This document shows positions 1 to 9,660 of a stretch of DNA of 63,970 nt, in pieces. Numbering within the stretch: position 1 is the first letter of the stretch; every line of letters starts with the position of its first letter. The notes beneath the pieces are model-generated. The model had not been told where the DNA came from and did not search any database. It saw only the letters and a list, made by a program, of their open reading frames with translations. This stretch comes from an uncultured Candidatus Saccharibacteria bacterium (GTDB lineage Bacteria > Patescibacteriota > Saccharimonadia > Saccharimonadales > Saccharimonadaceae): assembly GCA_927910745.1 (NCBI GenBank), contig CAKMNX010000022.1, positions 1 to 63,970 on the forward strand, read 5' to 3'. The position numbers and the translations under genes were made by a program.

Positions 1-738
1 TTTTTCGTGATATTCCTGCAAAAGGATATGGGCACAGGCCTGGCCCTCACTGCTATGGTGGCATGTATGGTAGTGATGAGTGGCATGAGCTGGCGCTGGC
101 TGGCTTACCTAGCGGCGGGCTGTGTGGCGCTGGTGTTGCTACTCATCGTCATCGCGCCGCACCGCATGGAGCGGGTGGCGACCTTCTTCCAGGGGGATGA
201 TCACGCCACTAGTAACAATGATGATGGCTACCACATCAAGAATGCCAAGATTGCACTGGGCACAGGTGGGCTATTTGGCCTGGGTATTGGCAACAGTATC
301 CAAGCGACGGGCTATCTCCCTGAGGCGATTAATGACTCAGTCTTTGCTATCATTGGTGAAACGTTTGGCTTTGTGGGGGCGGTGGTCGTACTAGCGTTGT
401 TTGCAGCGCTGCTACTGCGCCTGCTGAGGATTGCCGAGCGCTTGCCCGATATGACAATGCGCCTGGTGGTAGCTGGAGTCTTTGGCTGGCTGGGCGCACA
501 TGTTATGCTAAATGTAGCGTCGATGATTGGAGTCTTCCCACTGACGGGTATTACGCTGCCATTGCTGAGCTTTGGTGGCACCAGTATGGTATTTATTGCT
601 GGTGCGCTTGGTCTGGCTTTCCAATTATCACGCCAGGCAGCTTACCAACCAATCAACGAAAAGGAGACCTCTCATGAAGCTACTGGCAGTCGGCGGTGGA
701 TCGGGCGGGCACGTTACGCCGGTCGTCGCCGTCATTAA
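1..738 (+). CDS. ftsW: FtsW/RodA-family peptidoglycan polymerase, 3' part
   Basis: This is the C-terminal part of a SEDS-family glycosyltransferase that polymerises lipid II during septal wall synthesis. The frame is open from base 1, so the 5' end lies outside the window. The visible part starts with LQKDMGTGLALT, matching the conserved LQxDxGT segment, and continues with several hydrophobic helices and the C-terminal LPLLSFGGTSM motif typical of FtsW. Its 3' end overlaps the murG start by 65 nt, and the murG Shine-Dalgarno AAGGAG lies inside it. Linkage to murG favours FtsW over RodA. The last ~20 residues are basic and unlike the family, as expected for a coding overlap. Confidence 0.9.
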   Translation, partial: FFVIFLQKDMGTGLALTAMVACMVVMSGMSWRWLAYLAAGCVALVLLLIVIAPHRMERVATFFQGDDHATSNNDDGYHIKNAKIALGTGGLFGLGIGNSIQATGYLPEAINDSVFAIIGETFGFVGAVVVLALFAALLLRLLRIAERLPDMTMRLVVAGVFGWLGAHVMLNVASMIGVFPLTGITLPLLSFGGTSMVFIAGALGLAFQLSRQAAYQPINEKETSHEATGSRRWIGRARYAGRRRH

Positions 739-1828
739 TGAAATCGCAGCCCTCCAGCCCGATGTGCAGGTGACCTTCGTCTGCGATAAGGCCTTTGCTA
801 GCCAATCGCGCGGGCTCATGCAGCACGCTGCAGTGCCAGTGCAGGTGCGGACAATCGCTGCGGGCAAGTTCCGGCGCTACCAGCACCTCAGCGTGGTGCG
901 CCAGTTGCTTATGCCGAGTATTGTCCTGGCGAATGTATGTGATATCTTTAAGATCCTGGCTGGCATATGTCAGAGCCTCTGGCTGGTGCTGCACTGGCGG
1001 CCAGATGTGATCTTTGCCAAGGGGGGGTTTGTGTGCTTGCCGGTTGGCATTGCGGCGCGCTGCCTGCGCGTACCAGTAGTGATTCACGACTCCGATGCTC
1101 GCCCTGGCCTGACCAACCGTGTGATGGCACGCTGGGCAGCAGCGATTGCCACGGGCTGGCCACTCAAGCATTATCACTATCCAGCATCGCGTAGCCGCTA
1201 TGTGGGCGTGCCGATTGGCGCTGATTTTCGCCCGCTCACCCCAGCGCAGCGGCAGCAGGCGCGGCAGACCTTCTCGCTCGATCCACACAAGCCATTAGTC
1301 GTTGCTACCGGTGGTGGTCTTGGCTCGGCTATTATTAATCACGCGGTGCTGCGCGCTGCCGATGAGCTGCTGGCTGCTGGCATGCAGGTTTATCTGGTGG
1401 CGGGCAAGGGCAATTACGATGCCGCCCGGGACAAAGCGCCGCAGCACCCCGATTTTCACTGCGTACCCTTCGTTTTCGAGCATATGGCGCAATTGCTCGG
1501 CGCAGCCGATGTCGTAGTATCACGCGCTAGTGCCACCTTCACACAAGAACTCGCTGGCCTCGCGCAGGCAGCTATCTTGGTGCCGGCCCATCACCTGGGC
1601 GACCAGCGCAAAAATGCCACCATCTATGCTGAAGCCAAGGCTGCGCTAGTCTTGCAAGATGACGCCTTAGAGCAGAGCGACGCCCTTAGCCAAGCCATTC
1701 TTACCCTCATGCGCGACCCTGCGCAGCGTCAGCAGCTCGCTCAGCGCCTCCACACCTATGCACGCCCCCCACGCCGCCCGCGATGTAGCGCAAAATGGTG
1801 GTGCAAAACTGCTCAGCGCCAGAAGTAA
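674..1828 (+). CDS. murG: MurG, lipid II-forming GlcNAc transferase
   Basis: Transfers GlcNAc from UDP-GlcNAc to lipid I at the inner face of the membrane. The N-terminal GGGSGGH loop (residues 7-13), the GLTNR segment, the GGGLGS nucleotide loop and the SRASATFTQELAG donor-site region are all present. The start at 674 is chosen because AAGGAG sits 7 nt upstream and the GGGSGGH motif follows at once. About 384 aa. The last ~20 residues look wrong: after a C6 run at 1765-1770 the frame reads a Pro/Arg-rich tail, while the +1 frame reads HAARDVAQ, a normal-looking MurG C terminus. A small indel there is likely. A terminator follows at 1858. Confidence 0.93.
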   Translation: MKLLAVGGGSGGHVTPVVAVINEIAALQPDVQVTFVCDKAFASQSRGLMQHAAVPVQVRTIAAGKFRRYQHLSVVRQLLMPSIVLANVCDIFKILAGICQSLWLVLHWRPDVIFAKGGFVCLPVGIAARCLRVPVVIHDSDARPGLTNRVMARWAAAIATGWPLKHYHYPASRSRYVGVPIGADFRPLTPAQRQQARQTFSLDPHKPLVVATGGGLGSAIINHAVLRAADELLAAGMQVYLVAGKGNYDAARDKAPQHPDFHCVPFVFEHMAQLLGAADVVVSRASATFTQELAGLAQAAILVPAHHLGDQRKNATIYAEAKAALVLQDDALEQSDALSQAILTLMRDPAQRQQLAQRLHTYARPPRRPRCSAKWWCKTAQRQK

Positions 1829-1857
1829 GATAGGTAAGACCAGAACGCACATCTCAC

Positions 1858-1880
1858 CCCCGTCAAAATGACGGGGTTCT
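1858..1880 (+). terminator. Intrinsic terminator after murG
   Basis: CCCCGTCA and TGACGGGG form a perfect 8-bp stem with an AAA loop, followed by TTCTT. It closes the ftsW-murG unit before the FtsQ-like gene, which has its own promoter. Confidence 0.7.
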
Positions 1881-1941
1881 TCACCACTTGAGAGTTCAGT
1901 GGCCAGTTAATTCGGTTGACTGTTTTAAAAGCTAGTAGCCT

Positions 1942-1971
1942 TTGCCAACAACCAACCATCTACGGTATAAT
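1942..1971 (+). promoter_or_regulatory. Promoter of FtsQ-like gene
   Basis: TTGCCA at 1942-1947, an 18-bp spacer and TATAAT at 1966-1971. The ATG at 1985 lies 13 nt past the -10 box, so the leader would be only a few bases. Confidence 0.6.
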
Positions 1972-1984
1972 GGCCTGTAGCATC

Positions 1985-2908
1985 ATGGGCTTTCGCACAA
2001 AACAAACACCACCAGCGCGCCGTCGAGCTGCCAAGAACAAGAGGGAAGAGCAGCCCCAGCGCACCGCCTACACCTATCGGCGTAACCGGACACTGACCGG
2101 TAGCTTGGTGAGTCGTGTCCCGAGTGCGGGCGAGTCTAAGGCGCAGCTGCGGTCGCCGCGTATGCATGCGCATGATTTGCGCCGGACGCGTCGCCATGTG
2201 GCATTGTCGCTTGGAGTGGTAGTGGGGCTGCTAGCTGCAGTGTGGTTTGCGCTTGATAACGTCATTGCGACACCAGTTGTTGCAGGCAATCTCACTAGCA
2301 ACCATCAGCTCTACCAAGCCAAGATCAACGACTATCTCACTGCCCATCCGCTGGAGCGTTTTCGCTTTGCGCTCAATACTAGTCGGCTGGCGGCCTATCT
2401 CCAGACGCATGATTGCCCCGAGGTTGCTGCAGTACTCCCAGCCACGCAGCAAGCTGGCCTGGGGCGTAGCACCATCACTCTTGCTATGCGCCAAGCGGCG
2501 GTGGTCTGGACGGTTAATCGCCAGCAACTCTTTGTTGATACTGAGGGTCACGCCTTCCGCCGTGCCTATGGGTCGCGGCCAAGCATCGAAGTGGTGGACG
2601 ACAGTGGTATTGGTACGCGTAATAACCAAGTCGTCGCGAGCAACCAATTCCTTGGCTTTATTGGTAAAGTCGTTGGTGCCGTCCGTCGCCATCAGCTTAC
2701 CGTCCAAAAGATTACGCTGCCTGCTGGCACGACTCGTCAAATCTATGTCTGGTTTACAGGGGTGGAGTATCCTGTTAAATTCTCGGTCGATCGCTCGGCT
2801 GGCCTGCAGAGCGAGGACGCCGCCCGGGCTATTCGCTATCTGGCGCAGCACCACATCACTCCCAAATATCTCGATGTCCGCGTCAGTGGCCGAGCGGCGT
2901 ATCGGTAA
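1985..2908 (+). CDS. ftsQ: FtsQ/DivIB-like division protein
   Basis: Predicted bitopic division protein of 307 aa. A long basic cytoplasmic tail (residues 1-70) precedes one membrane helix at about 71-90, then an extracytoplasmic part. Overall size, topology and the C-terminal YLDVRVSGRAAYR stretch resemble the POTRA/beta domains of FtsQ. An in-frame ATG 69 nt upstream exists, but it would start inside the promoter region, so 1985 is preferred. The position right after ftsW-murG supports a role in the divisome. Sequence similarity to classical FtsQ is weak, so the name rests on topology, the C-terminal motif and context. Confidence 0.72.
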   Translation: MGFRTKQTPPARRRAAKNKREEQPQRTAYTYRRNRTLTGSLVSRVPSAGESKAQLRSPRMHAHDLRRTRRHVALSLGVVVGLLAAVWFALDNVIATPVVAGNLTSNHQLYQAKINDYLTAHPLERFRFALNTSRLAAYLQTHDCPEVAAVLPATQQAGLGRSTITLAMRQAAVVWTVNRQQLFVDTEGHAFRRAYGSRPSIEVVDDSGIGTRNNQVVASNQFLGFIGKVVGAVRRHQLTVQKITLPAGTTRQIYVWFTGVEYPVKFSVDRSAGLQSEDAARAIRYLAQHHITPKYLDVRVSGRAAYR

Positions 2909-4827
2909 AAGGGAACTGTTAATAACAAAGGTATTAGCGCTTGTAAAGTGCAGGACCAACAAGGAAACTGGTCTGTAGTGTGGATATTGAGATATCCTCT
3001 TCTTTCTCCGTAGCTCCTCCATCCATCATTGATGGAACGAAAATCGATTGTCATGAGTAACACCCAGAGGTTAGTTTTGACGTAAGAGTCTGGCGTCCTG
3101 ACATTCACGAGAGGTATCAAGCTATAAATCTTTCTGAGAATGGGGCGGCATAAGAGAATAATGTGAGAAGTTACTGGGGTTATGAAGCCTCGGTTTCGTA
3201 GCTAACTGCAGCACATCCAGCAAAGGGCAGGGGAGCTTACTCTGTAAAATAAGAACAAATTTACAACATTTTATATAACAAATAATAAAAAATGCAAATA
3301 CTATATCTATACTATAAAAACCAAAAAATGCAAAAAGGGTAGGTGATATGTTTTTTGCTAAAAAGTCAAATCATGATATCGTATAGTTTTTAATCTTGGC
3401 CAACCCAAGCAGGGTAGAAAACATAGCAAAAATACCAAGCAAACAAAATGTCAAACAAAGCAACTATAGCTAATAGACTGAAAGGTTCGTACCGACACCA
3501 GCATGATACCAGGTAAGCACGAGGCCGGAGCGTGTATTGTGCTTGGGTATTTCAGTTGTACACACAGTCACGAACACTGCGCGCAAACACACCCACACGC
3601 GAACAAACATACGTAGCTTTGCGTACGTATGAACGTGTATGAATATACGCGCAGAGTGTTCCCTCCAATAGAACAAGCGTCTGCTTTTACTTTTGCAGGA
3701 CATATAAGTGCCCGCGGCTCTATCCTTACTCTCTCCATTGGATGGTTCAGATATCTTAAGTGAATCTGCTGAACGAGAAGTAAGATCGATCAACAATCGA
3801 AGACATGCGCTTTTGACATACGCCGTATGCTCATAAAGCCCATAACCGCCAAACCCAGCTCAATTCAGGCCATATCTGAGGTCAAATCAACATATGCATC
3901 GTAAAAGGATTATTGTGCGAAGTTATATTACACCCCTAAAGATGATCTAGTGTACATCTTTTGCATCTACCCCACTGCTGCGCGGGTGTGAATTATTGTG
4001 TACGCGTGGATTGCAGCACATTGCAGCTTATTATTCCCTTGTCTATTAACGCTGATGTTTATGCTTATGCTTTGCTGTTAGCCGCTACTTTGCTGTGCAT
4101 GATCGCTTGCTTTATTGTGTGATATACTAATCGGTACTGTGGGCTCGTGAATGTCTCAGCATATTTGGATAGCTTATAGTTAGTCAAATCTAGGCTGAGT
4201 GCTGCTGTTTGGCTGTTATAGGCAGTGGTATATCTGCAAGGACAAATATGAGACTATCTGGCTATCCTGACGAATGTAAGCATAGAAGAAGTCGGAGGTA
4301 AATCAGGTGAGGCATATCACGAGAACACAGTTACCAAATATGATCTTATCAGTGGTAGAGACTGGCAGAATGAAGCAAAAAACAGGGGTAGGGCGGTTGC
4401 CGGGAATTTTTGGCAAAAGGGCGGCAGACTCCCCTGCCTTGCCCTGCCCTTTTGGTTGCTGGATGTTGCCTTTTGCTGTGTACTTGAGATGCTTCTGCAA
4501 AGGAATGGACGCAAGAGGCGTATATGAGCAGATTGTGGCTGTGGACAGAGTTTCTTGCACGCAAAATGGCCAATAAACAAGCCCATGAGCGCAAAATCAC
4601 ACGCAAATATCCGCAGTCATCATGTGTACACGATATTTGTCCACGCAGCAAATTACCTCTGTTATAGCTGAGTATATGTGGTGTTCGGAGCGGGAGGGGA
4701 GGCCGCTTCCCTGCCGATACTTGGTCTAAATATACTATAAGCTACAGTACTTCCCTGTCTTCTTTTTGAGCGCAGTGTATGCAGGAAGTCTTGCTTTGTA
4801 TTATTTTTCGTGAGAGGATTGGGAGAT
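2909..4827. other. 1.9-kb stretch without a convincing gene
   Basis: No open frame here has recognisable motifs. It contains a very AT-rich tract (about 3241-3460) and a perfect inverted repeat CATACGTA/TACGTATG (3608-3615 and 3624-3631). One 89-codon frame (4307-4576, +) has GGAGG 8 nt before a GTG and is listed separately. I see no clear tRNA, mobile element or DnaA-box cluster. Confidence 0.5.
4307..4576 (+). CDS. Possible small protein, uncertain
   Basis: An 89-codon frame beginning with GTG and preceded by GGAGG at an 8-nt spacing. The product has no motif I recognise; it is rich in Cys, Pro and Gly in its middle. An inverted repeat (CAAAAGGGC and GCCCTTTTG, about 4413-4453) lies inside it, which is unusual for coding DNA. 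The only support is the ribosome binding site, so this may be a chance frame. Confidence 0.2.
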   Translation: MRHITRTQLPNMILSVVETGRMKQKTGVGRLPGIFGKRAADSPALPCPFGCWMLPFAVYLRCFCKGMDARGVYEQIVAVDRVSCTQNGQ

Positions 4828-5397
4828 TTAAGCCGTGGAAGAATCAACTCGATACGAATAGCTATTCCCCCAAATTGCTTTATGGCGAAGATCTTTAAGC
4901 CTATCAATCTCACGAGATACTTCTACCTGTAGCCCTGTAATAGCCCGACGTGCTCGCTTCCAATCTTCGAGTCTTAATTCATGACGTTCGAATTTCTCCT
5001 TCAATTCATCTGATATAAAGCGGATATTGGAGAAGGTTACCATATCTCGATATCGGTCAAGGTAATGGATTAATTTATCGCAGGCTTCGATTTGTACGCC
5101 CAACGTATCTGCATCAGTGAGGCCATGAGAATTTAAACAATTGATATCATTATATATGTCGCTGGGGATTTTGACGCAAGCACGCACTTCTCCCTCGATG
5201 AAGTAAGAAGAGCGTAGTTGTGGCATTGGCTCTGAGGCAAATAAATCACTCGGTATTTTTGGCAGGTCTGCGTAGTGGTTTGCGTGGGCAGCAACCGTCT
5301 CATTTGCAGTAGTGTTAGTATGTTCTGAATCTGTATGCTGATGAGCTGTTTCTTTATACTCACGAATACTTGGAGTAGAGTTATCTGTCGTTAGCAA
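4828..5397 (-). CDS. Hypothetical protein, probably 5'-truncated by an indel
   Basis: A 189-aa, mostly hydrophilic protein with no motif I recognise; its C-terminal half (DELKEKFERHELRLEDWKRARR onward, broken by charged residues) looks like a long amphipathic helix or coiled coil. The only in-frame start is a TTG at 5397 without a ribosome binding site. Upstream the frame stays open to a G9 tract at 5468-5476. One extra G would join it to an ATG at 5540 and one fewer to an ATG at 5509. The true gene is therefore probably longer. No membrane segment or signal peptide is visible. Function unknown. Confidence 0.6.
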   Translation of the reverse strand: MLTTDNSTPSIREYKETAHQHTDSEHTNTTANETVAAHANHYADLPKIPSDLFASEPMPQLRSSYFIEGEVRACVKIPSDIYNDINCLNSHGLTDADTLGVQIEACDKLIHYLDRYRDMVTFSNIRFISDELKEKFERHELRLEDWKRARRAITGLQVEVSREIDRLKDLRHKAIWGNSYSYRVDSSTA

Positions 5398-5467
5398 TAA
5401 GGATGTCGATGATTCCTCGCGACAGTAAGAATCTGCCGCCCTACAAGCTAACGCCCCAATATCTTTC

Positions 5468-5476
5468 GGGGGGGGG
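5468..5476. repeat. G9 homopolymer at the 5' end of a gene
   Basis: Nine consecutive G (C on the coding strand). Changing the count by one restores frame between an upstream ATG and the hypothetical gene 4828-5397. Either a read error or a slippage-prone switch. Confidence 0.8.
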
Positions 5477-5643
5477 TAGTTTCGCTAGAAGTGGGGCGCT
5501 CTGGCCCATGAAGATGATGGTTGCGTGGAGATTCTGGCATAATGGTATAGCTCTCTTTAGATTTGTTTATTCATTGTATGCAAAATAGCAAAAAAGTGCA
5601 ATAATTTTGATAAATCAGACCTATGTGAGTAGGCAGAGCACCC

Positions 5644-5688
5644 AAAAAAATAAGAGACGAAGCTCTCATTGCTTCGTCTCTCTTATTA
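5644..5688 (-). terminator. Terminator of the sigma-4/winged-helix gene
   Basis: AAGAGACGAAGC pairs with GCTTCGTCTCT around a 7-nt loop; read on the minus strand it is followed by a run of seven T. Confidence 0.8.
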
Positions 5689-5707
5689 GTGTATTGCTTG
5701 TCTAGAG

Positions 5708-6793
5708 CTACGCTGCTGCGACCGCCTCTGCTTGCTCCTTGGGTGGTTCGAGGGCGTAGGTGGCTTTGGCGACGCGCTTGAAGAGTGGTTTGCTTTGGAG
5801 GTTGAGGAGGATAGTGGTCTCCTTGACCTGGCGGCTCTTGAGGACGCGCTTGACGATCTCGTCGCGGTGTAGTGGGCCACCCTCGTCGCGCAAGATACCG
5901 GCAATGATATCAGCTACAGTGCCCTGGCTATAGCCCCAGATGTCGAGCGCATAAATACCGCGGCCGATGAGGATGAAGCGCTTGTCTTTGATGAGCTCGT
6001 TGTGTATGGCTTGCTTGGTGACGTTACGGCGCTTGAAGGTGCTCTCCTTGATGCGCTGAGCAATCTCGCTAAAGTGCAGCGGTTTGCCTTCGTCTAATAG
6101 GACGACGTAGATCTTGTCGCGGATATTCTTGGGATTAACGGTTGGCCACTTGCTCAGACCCCACATGTCTTTGAGGTGGGCCAGCTGGGTAGAGAGGCTG
6201 GCGAGGCCGCGCACTTGGTTGGGGTTCTCGTAGGTGAGTTGGTCATGCAGCGCTTCGAGGCTGATAGGCGCACCATGCTGTTTGATGGCGGCAACGATCT
6301 CATCCACGCGGCTTCGCACCGCCTTCTCGTCGCCGTATTCGGCAATGGCCAGGCCTTGGTGGTATTTGTCGGTCTCGTTGATGGGGGTGAGGCGGGCTGA
6401 GACTTCGCCGATGAAGGCAATGTGGGCGCGCTGCTGCACCGTGGGTGTCTCGACATCTAACAGGCGCTGTGTGATATCTGAGACGCGTCCAACGCGGCCA
6501 TTCTCGGAGAGGTCGCGGATGATGAGACGCTCGGCGTCGTGCAGGCCCTCTAGTTCGCCTGCTTCGGCGGCAAGCTTGAGGCGCACCACGATGGCTTTCT
6601 CGAGCTGGCGGACACGCTCGCGCGTAATACCGAGCAGCTCGCCGATTTGCTCGAGCGTTTCGCGGCGCTCTTTGAGGCCAAAGCGACGCACGATGATCTC
6701 GCGCTCGCGGTCGTGTTCTTCGCCGACTGCATCAAGGATGGTAGCGATCGACGCGGCAAAAACTTCGGTTGGTTGTTTGGTTGTTTGGTTCAT
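5708..6793 (-). CDS. Sigma-70 region-4-like protein with C-terminal winged-helix repeats
   Basis: Probable transcription regulator of 361 aa. Residues about 28-72 match sigma-70 region 4, including ERVRQLEKA, the -35 recognition helix pattern. No region 2 or 3 is present, so it cannot melt a promoter like a complete sigma factor. The C-terminal part holds two similar winged-helix units (about 222-285 and 290-350), each with a GKPLHFSEIAQRI / GGPLHRDEIVKRV pattern like HARE-HTH or RNA polymerase delta-type domains. The start at 6793 is preferred over 6808 because GGAG lies 9 nt before it. A consensus promoter (-10 at 6856-6861) gives a ~60-nt leader. Role inferred, not shown. Confidence 0.8.
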   Translation of the reverse strand: MNQTTKQPTEVFAASIATILDAVGEEHDREREIIVRRFGLKERRETLEQIGELLGITRERVRQLEKAIVVRLKLAAEAGELEGLHDAERLIIRDLSENGRVGRVSDITQRLLDVETPTVQQRAHIAFIGEVSARLTPINETDKYHQGLAIAEYGDEKAVRSRVDEIVAAIKQHGAPISLEALHDQLTYENPNQVRGLASLSTQLAHLKDMWGLSKWPTVNPKNIRDKIYVVLLDEGKPLHFSEIAQRIKESTFKRRNVTKQAIHNELIKDKRFILIGRGIYALDIWGYSQGTVADIIAGILRDEGGPLHRDEIVKRVLKSRQVKETTILLNLQSKPLFKRVAKATYALEPPKEQAEAVAAA

Positions 6794-6855
6794 GATTCGG
6801 TTCTCCATTTCCTTCTCAGTTGCTTGTGAATGCCCACTCGCACTTCTTACATTTG

Positions 6856-6884
6856 ATTATAGAATAATAGGTGATATAAGTCAA
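6856..6884 (-). promoter_or_regulatory. Strong promoter of the sigma-4/winged-helix gene
   Basis: On the minus strand: TTGACT (6884-6879), exactly 17 bp, TATAAT (6861-6856). One of the best matches to the housekeeping consensus in the window. Confidence 0.8.
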
Positions 6885-7016
6885 TCGTTTCATCATAGAA
6901 CTATTATAGCACACACTTTACGCTTATGGTAAACAATTTTTTGAGGCTTTTCATTTGCAAGTGATGTGGCGAGCATGACAGGGCAGTTGACGGGCTCGCA
7001 GCAATGCGGGCTGGCA

Positions 7017-7054
7017 TAGAAAAACCAGCGGCTAGTACAGAGGAGCCGCTGGTA
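7017..7054 (-). terminator. topA terminator
   Basis: CCAGCGGCT and AGCCGCTGG form a 9-bp stem; the minus-strand transcript then reads TTTTTC. Confidence 0.8.
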
Positions 7055-7071
7055 TATGAGAGGTCGCCGGG

Positions 7072-9446
7072 CTAGGCGGTGCGCTTCTTGCGTGTGATGG
7101 TGGTGCGGGTTGCGGTCTTGCGCCGGCTTCGTTTGGGTGGTGCGGCGGCCAAGATTTCGCGGGCTTGCGCCTCATCCAGAGTTGTTGGATCAGTATCCTT
7201 GGGCACACGTGCGTTCGTCTTGCCGTCAGTTACATATGGCCCCCAGCGCCCCTTGAGGATCTTGATAGTGCCAAAATCGGCGATGTGCTTCTCTGCCTCG
7301 GCCTTGAGCTTGGCGGCGTAGAGCACGCGAGCCTCGGCCTCGGTAATTTCGCGCGGTCGTGCTCTTTCAGGCTGACGTAGAGCTTGCCTACCTGAATGTA
7401 CGGCCCAAAGCGCCCGATGTTTGCTTTGATGGTCTGACCATCCTCGGTGATGCCAACAGTGCGTGGTAGTTCGAAGGCCTTGAGAGCTTGCTCGAGCGTG
7501 ACGGTCTCGATGCGCTCACCCTTGGGGAGCGGCGCAAACTGTGGCTTAGTTGTCTTATCCTCGCTGCTGCCCAGCTGGAGCATTGGCCCAAAACGTCCAA
7601 AGCGGGCGAAGATCGGCTTGCCAGTCTTGGGGTGGGTACCAACCTCGCGGTGCGCACCGACGGTGCTGCGGTCGATGTCGCCAGATTTTTCGATGAGCTC
7701 GTGGAAGGGCTCGTAAAATTGGCGCAGCATGGCATTGCGCGCGAGCTTGCTGGCAGCGATGTCATCGAAGTCGGTCTCGACGCGGGCGGTGAAGCCATAG
7801 TCAATGATGGGGTCGAAATGATCGGTGAGAAAGCCAGCAATTAGCTCACCCGCTGGGGTGGGCAGTAGCTTGCCACGGGTGGCACCAGTTTTTTCTTGGA
7901 CGATGCGACGAGTGACGACAGGGGTATTATCACTCGGGATCTCGCCCGTACGCTCTAGGACGATGACATCGCGTGGTTCACCCTCGCTCTCGCCTCGCTC
8001 GGCATAGCCACGAGTCTGGATGGTGTTCATGATGGTGGCGTACGTACTGGGCCGACCAATACCAAGCTCTTCAAGCTTCTTGACGAGTGTCCCCTCGGTA
8101 TAGCGCGCTGGTGGGCGGGCAAAGACCTGCCGTGCCTCGGCCTGTGCGAGCTCAAGGGTGGTGTGTTGGCTGACTGATGGCAGGATGGTCGAATCCTTAC
8201 CGCCATAGACGCGCAAAAAGCCATCAAACAGCACTGTCTGACCCTTTGCCTCAAAGACGAGTGTTTTCTCGGTCTCGAGCTGCGTGCTGTCGATGCTAAT
8301 GGTAATGGTGGTGTTCTCTAGCTTCGCAGCGGCCATTTGGCTGGCTAGGGTGCGCCGGCGGATGAGGTCGTAGAGTTTTTGGTCGTAGCTACTGCCAGCG
8401 ACGGATTCGCGGGCGATATCGGTCGGGCGGATGGCTTCGTGAGCCTCTTGGGCACCAGCTGACTTCGTGGTGAAGGTGCGACTGTGTGAATAGTCGGCAC
8501 CAAAGTGCTGAGTAATGTATGTACGGCTTGCGGCAATGGCCTGACGGCTGAGATTGACGCTATCGGTACGCATATAGGTAATGAGCCCCTCTTGGTAGAG
8601 TTTCTGAGCACTCGCCATGGTAGCGCGGCTGCCCATGCCGAGCTTGCTATTGGCCTCCTGCTGGAGAGTACTGGTGGTAAATGGTGCAGCGGGGTTGCGC
8701 GTGCTAGGTGTCTTGGTAATGCTGCTGACGGTGAAACGAGCACCACTCAGCCCCGTCAAGAAGTCGTGGGCGGCTTGCTCGCTGTCGAAGCGCTGCTTGA
8801 GCTCAGCCTTGAGCTCCTCGCCATCTACGACAAAATGCGCTGTTACGCGGAACTGTGCACTACTCGCAAAGTCGCGAATCTCACGCTCACGCTCCACAAG
8901 CAGGCGGACCGCTGGGCTTTGCACGCGGCCAGCTGATTTGCCACCCGGCACCTTGCGCCACACCACAGGGCTTAGCTCAAAGCCCACGATGCGGTCGAGG
9001 ATCTGCCGTGCCTGCTGAGCCTCCACGAGCTGCATATCTACGGTGCGAGGTTGTTTAATGGCTGCCTCGATGGCGGGCTTGGTAATCTCATGGAACGTGA
9101 TACGCTTGGTGCGCTGTGGGTCTAGGCCAAGGACTTCGCACAGGTGCCAGGCAATCGCCTCCCCTTCCCGGTCTTCATCAGTTGCGAGCCACACATTATC
9201 TGCTCCAACCGCCTTCACAGCCTTCTTGAGCTCGGTAATGACCTTCTTCTTGTCTGGATCGATCTCGTAGACAGTCTTGAAGTCGTTTTTGATATCAATT
9301 GGTGGTTGTCCATCCTTGGTCTTCTTGGGGATGGCGCGAATGTGCCCCACGCTCGAGAGCACCTGATATTCCTCACCCAGGTAGCGCTCGATTGTCTTGG
9401 CCTTAGCTGGGCTCTCGACGATGACTAGTTGTGTGTGTTTGCTCAT
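7072..9446 (-). CDS. topA: DNA topoisomerase I, frame interrupted near the 3' end
   Basis: Type IA topoisomerase that relaxes negative supercoils. The Toprim domain opens with IVESPAKAKTI and carries the metal-binding DEDREGEAIAWH segment; the catalytic tyrosine lies in ITYMRTDSV. C-terminal repeats follow (GRFGPYIQVG and GRWGPYVTDG), then a Lys/Arg tail. The reading frame breaks around 7347-7355: the upstream frame runs LKEHDRAK and then nonsense to a stop at 7230, while another frame resumes with ITEAEARVLYAAKL and ends at 7072. One missing G (GCGGAA read as GCGAA) would join them. An essential enzyme is unlikely to be truly broken, so a read error is favoured. ATG at 9446. Confidence 0.93.
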
Positions 9447-9660
9447 TGATTATCTACTCGCTTGTTATAGTTATATGCTTGCTATTAACCTATCTAATCA
9501 AGCGCCTATGATACCGCAAAGTAGAGTGGAATGCAAATTAGATACATTAAGAATACCCTCTCCCCCTCCCCAGTCTATAGGCAGGGGTATTGCTGCTGGC
9601 GTGGGAGATATATAAAAGTCTGGCTGTCGATAAAGAATGCTGCACGAATCATCAATCGCA

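Noticed and set aside
3241..3460. AT-rich tract as a replication origin
   Set aside because: No cluster of DnaA-box-like TTATCCACA words and no dnaA/dnaN nearby; skew cannot be judged from one window.
3470..3796. 108-codon minus-strand frame
   Set aside because: Composition is irregular, no start signal, and it spans an inverted repeat; no motif.
5403..5588. 61-codon plus-strand frame across the G9 tract
   Set aside because: No ribosome site or motif, and it lies opposite the better-supported minus-strand gene.
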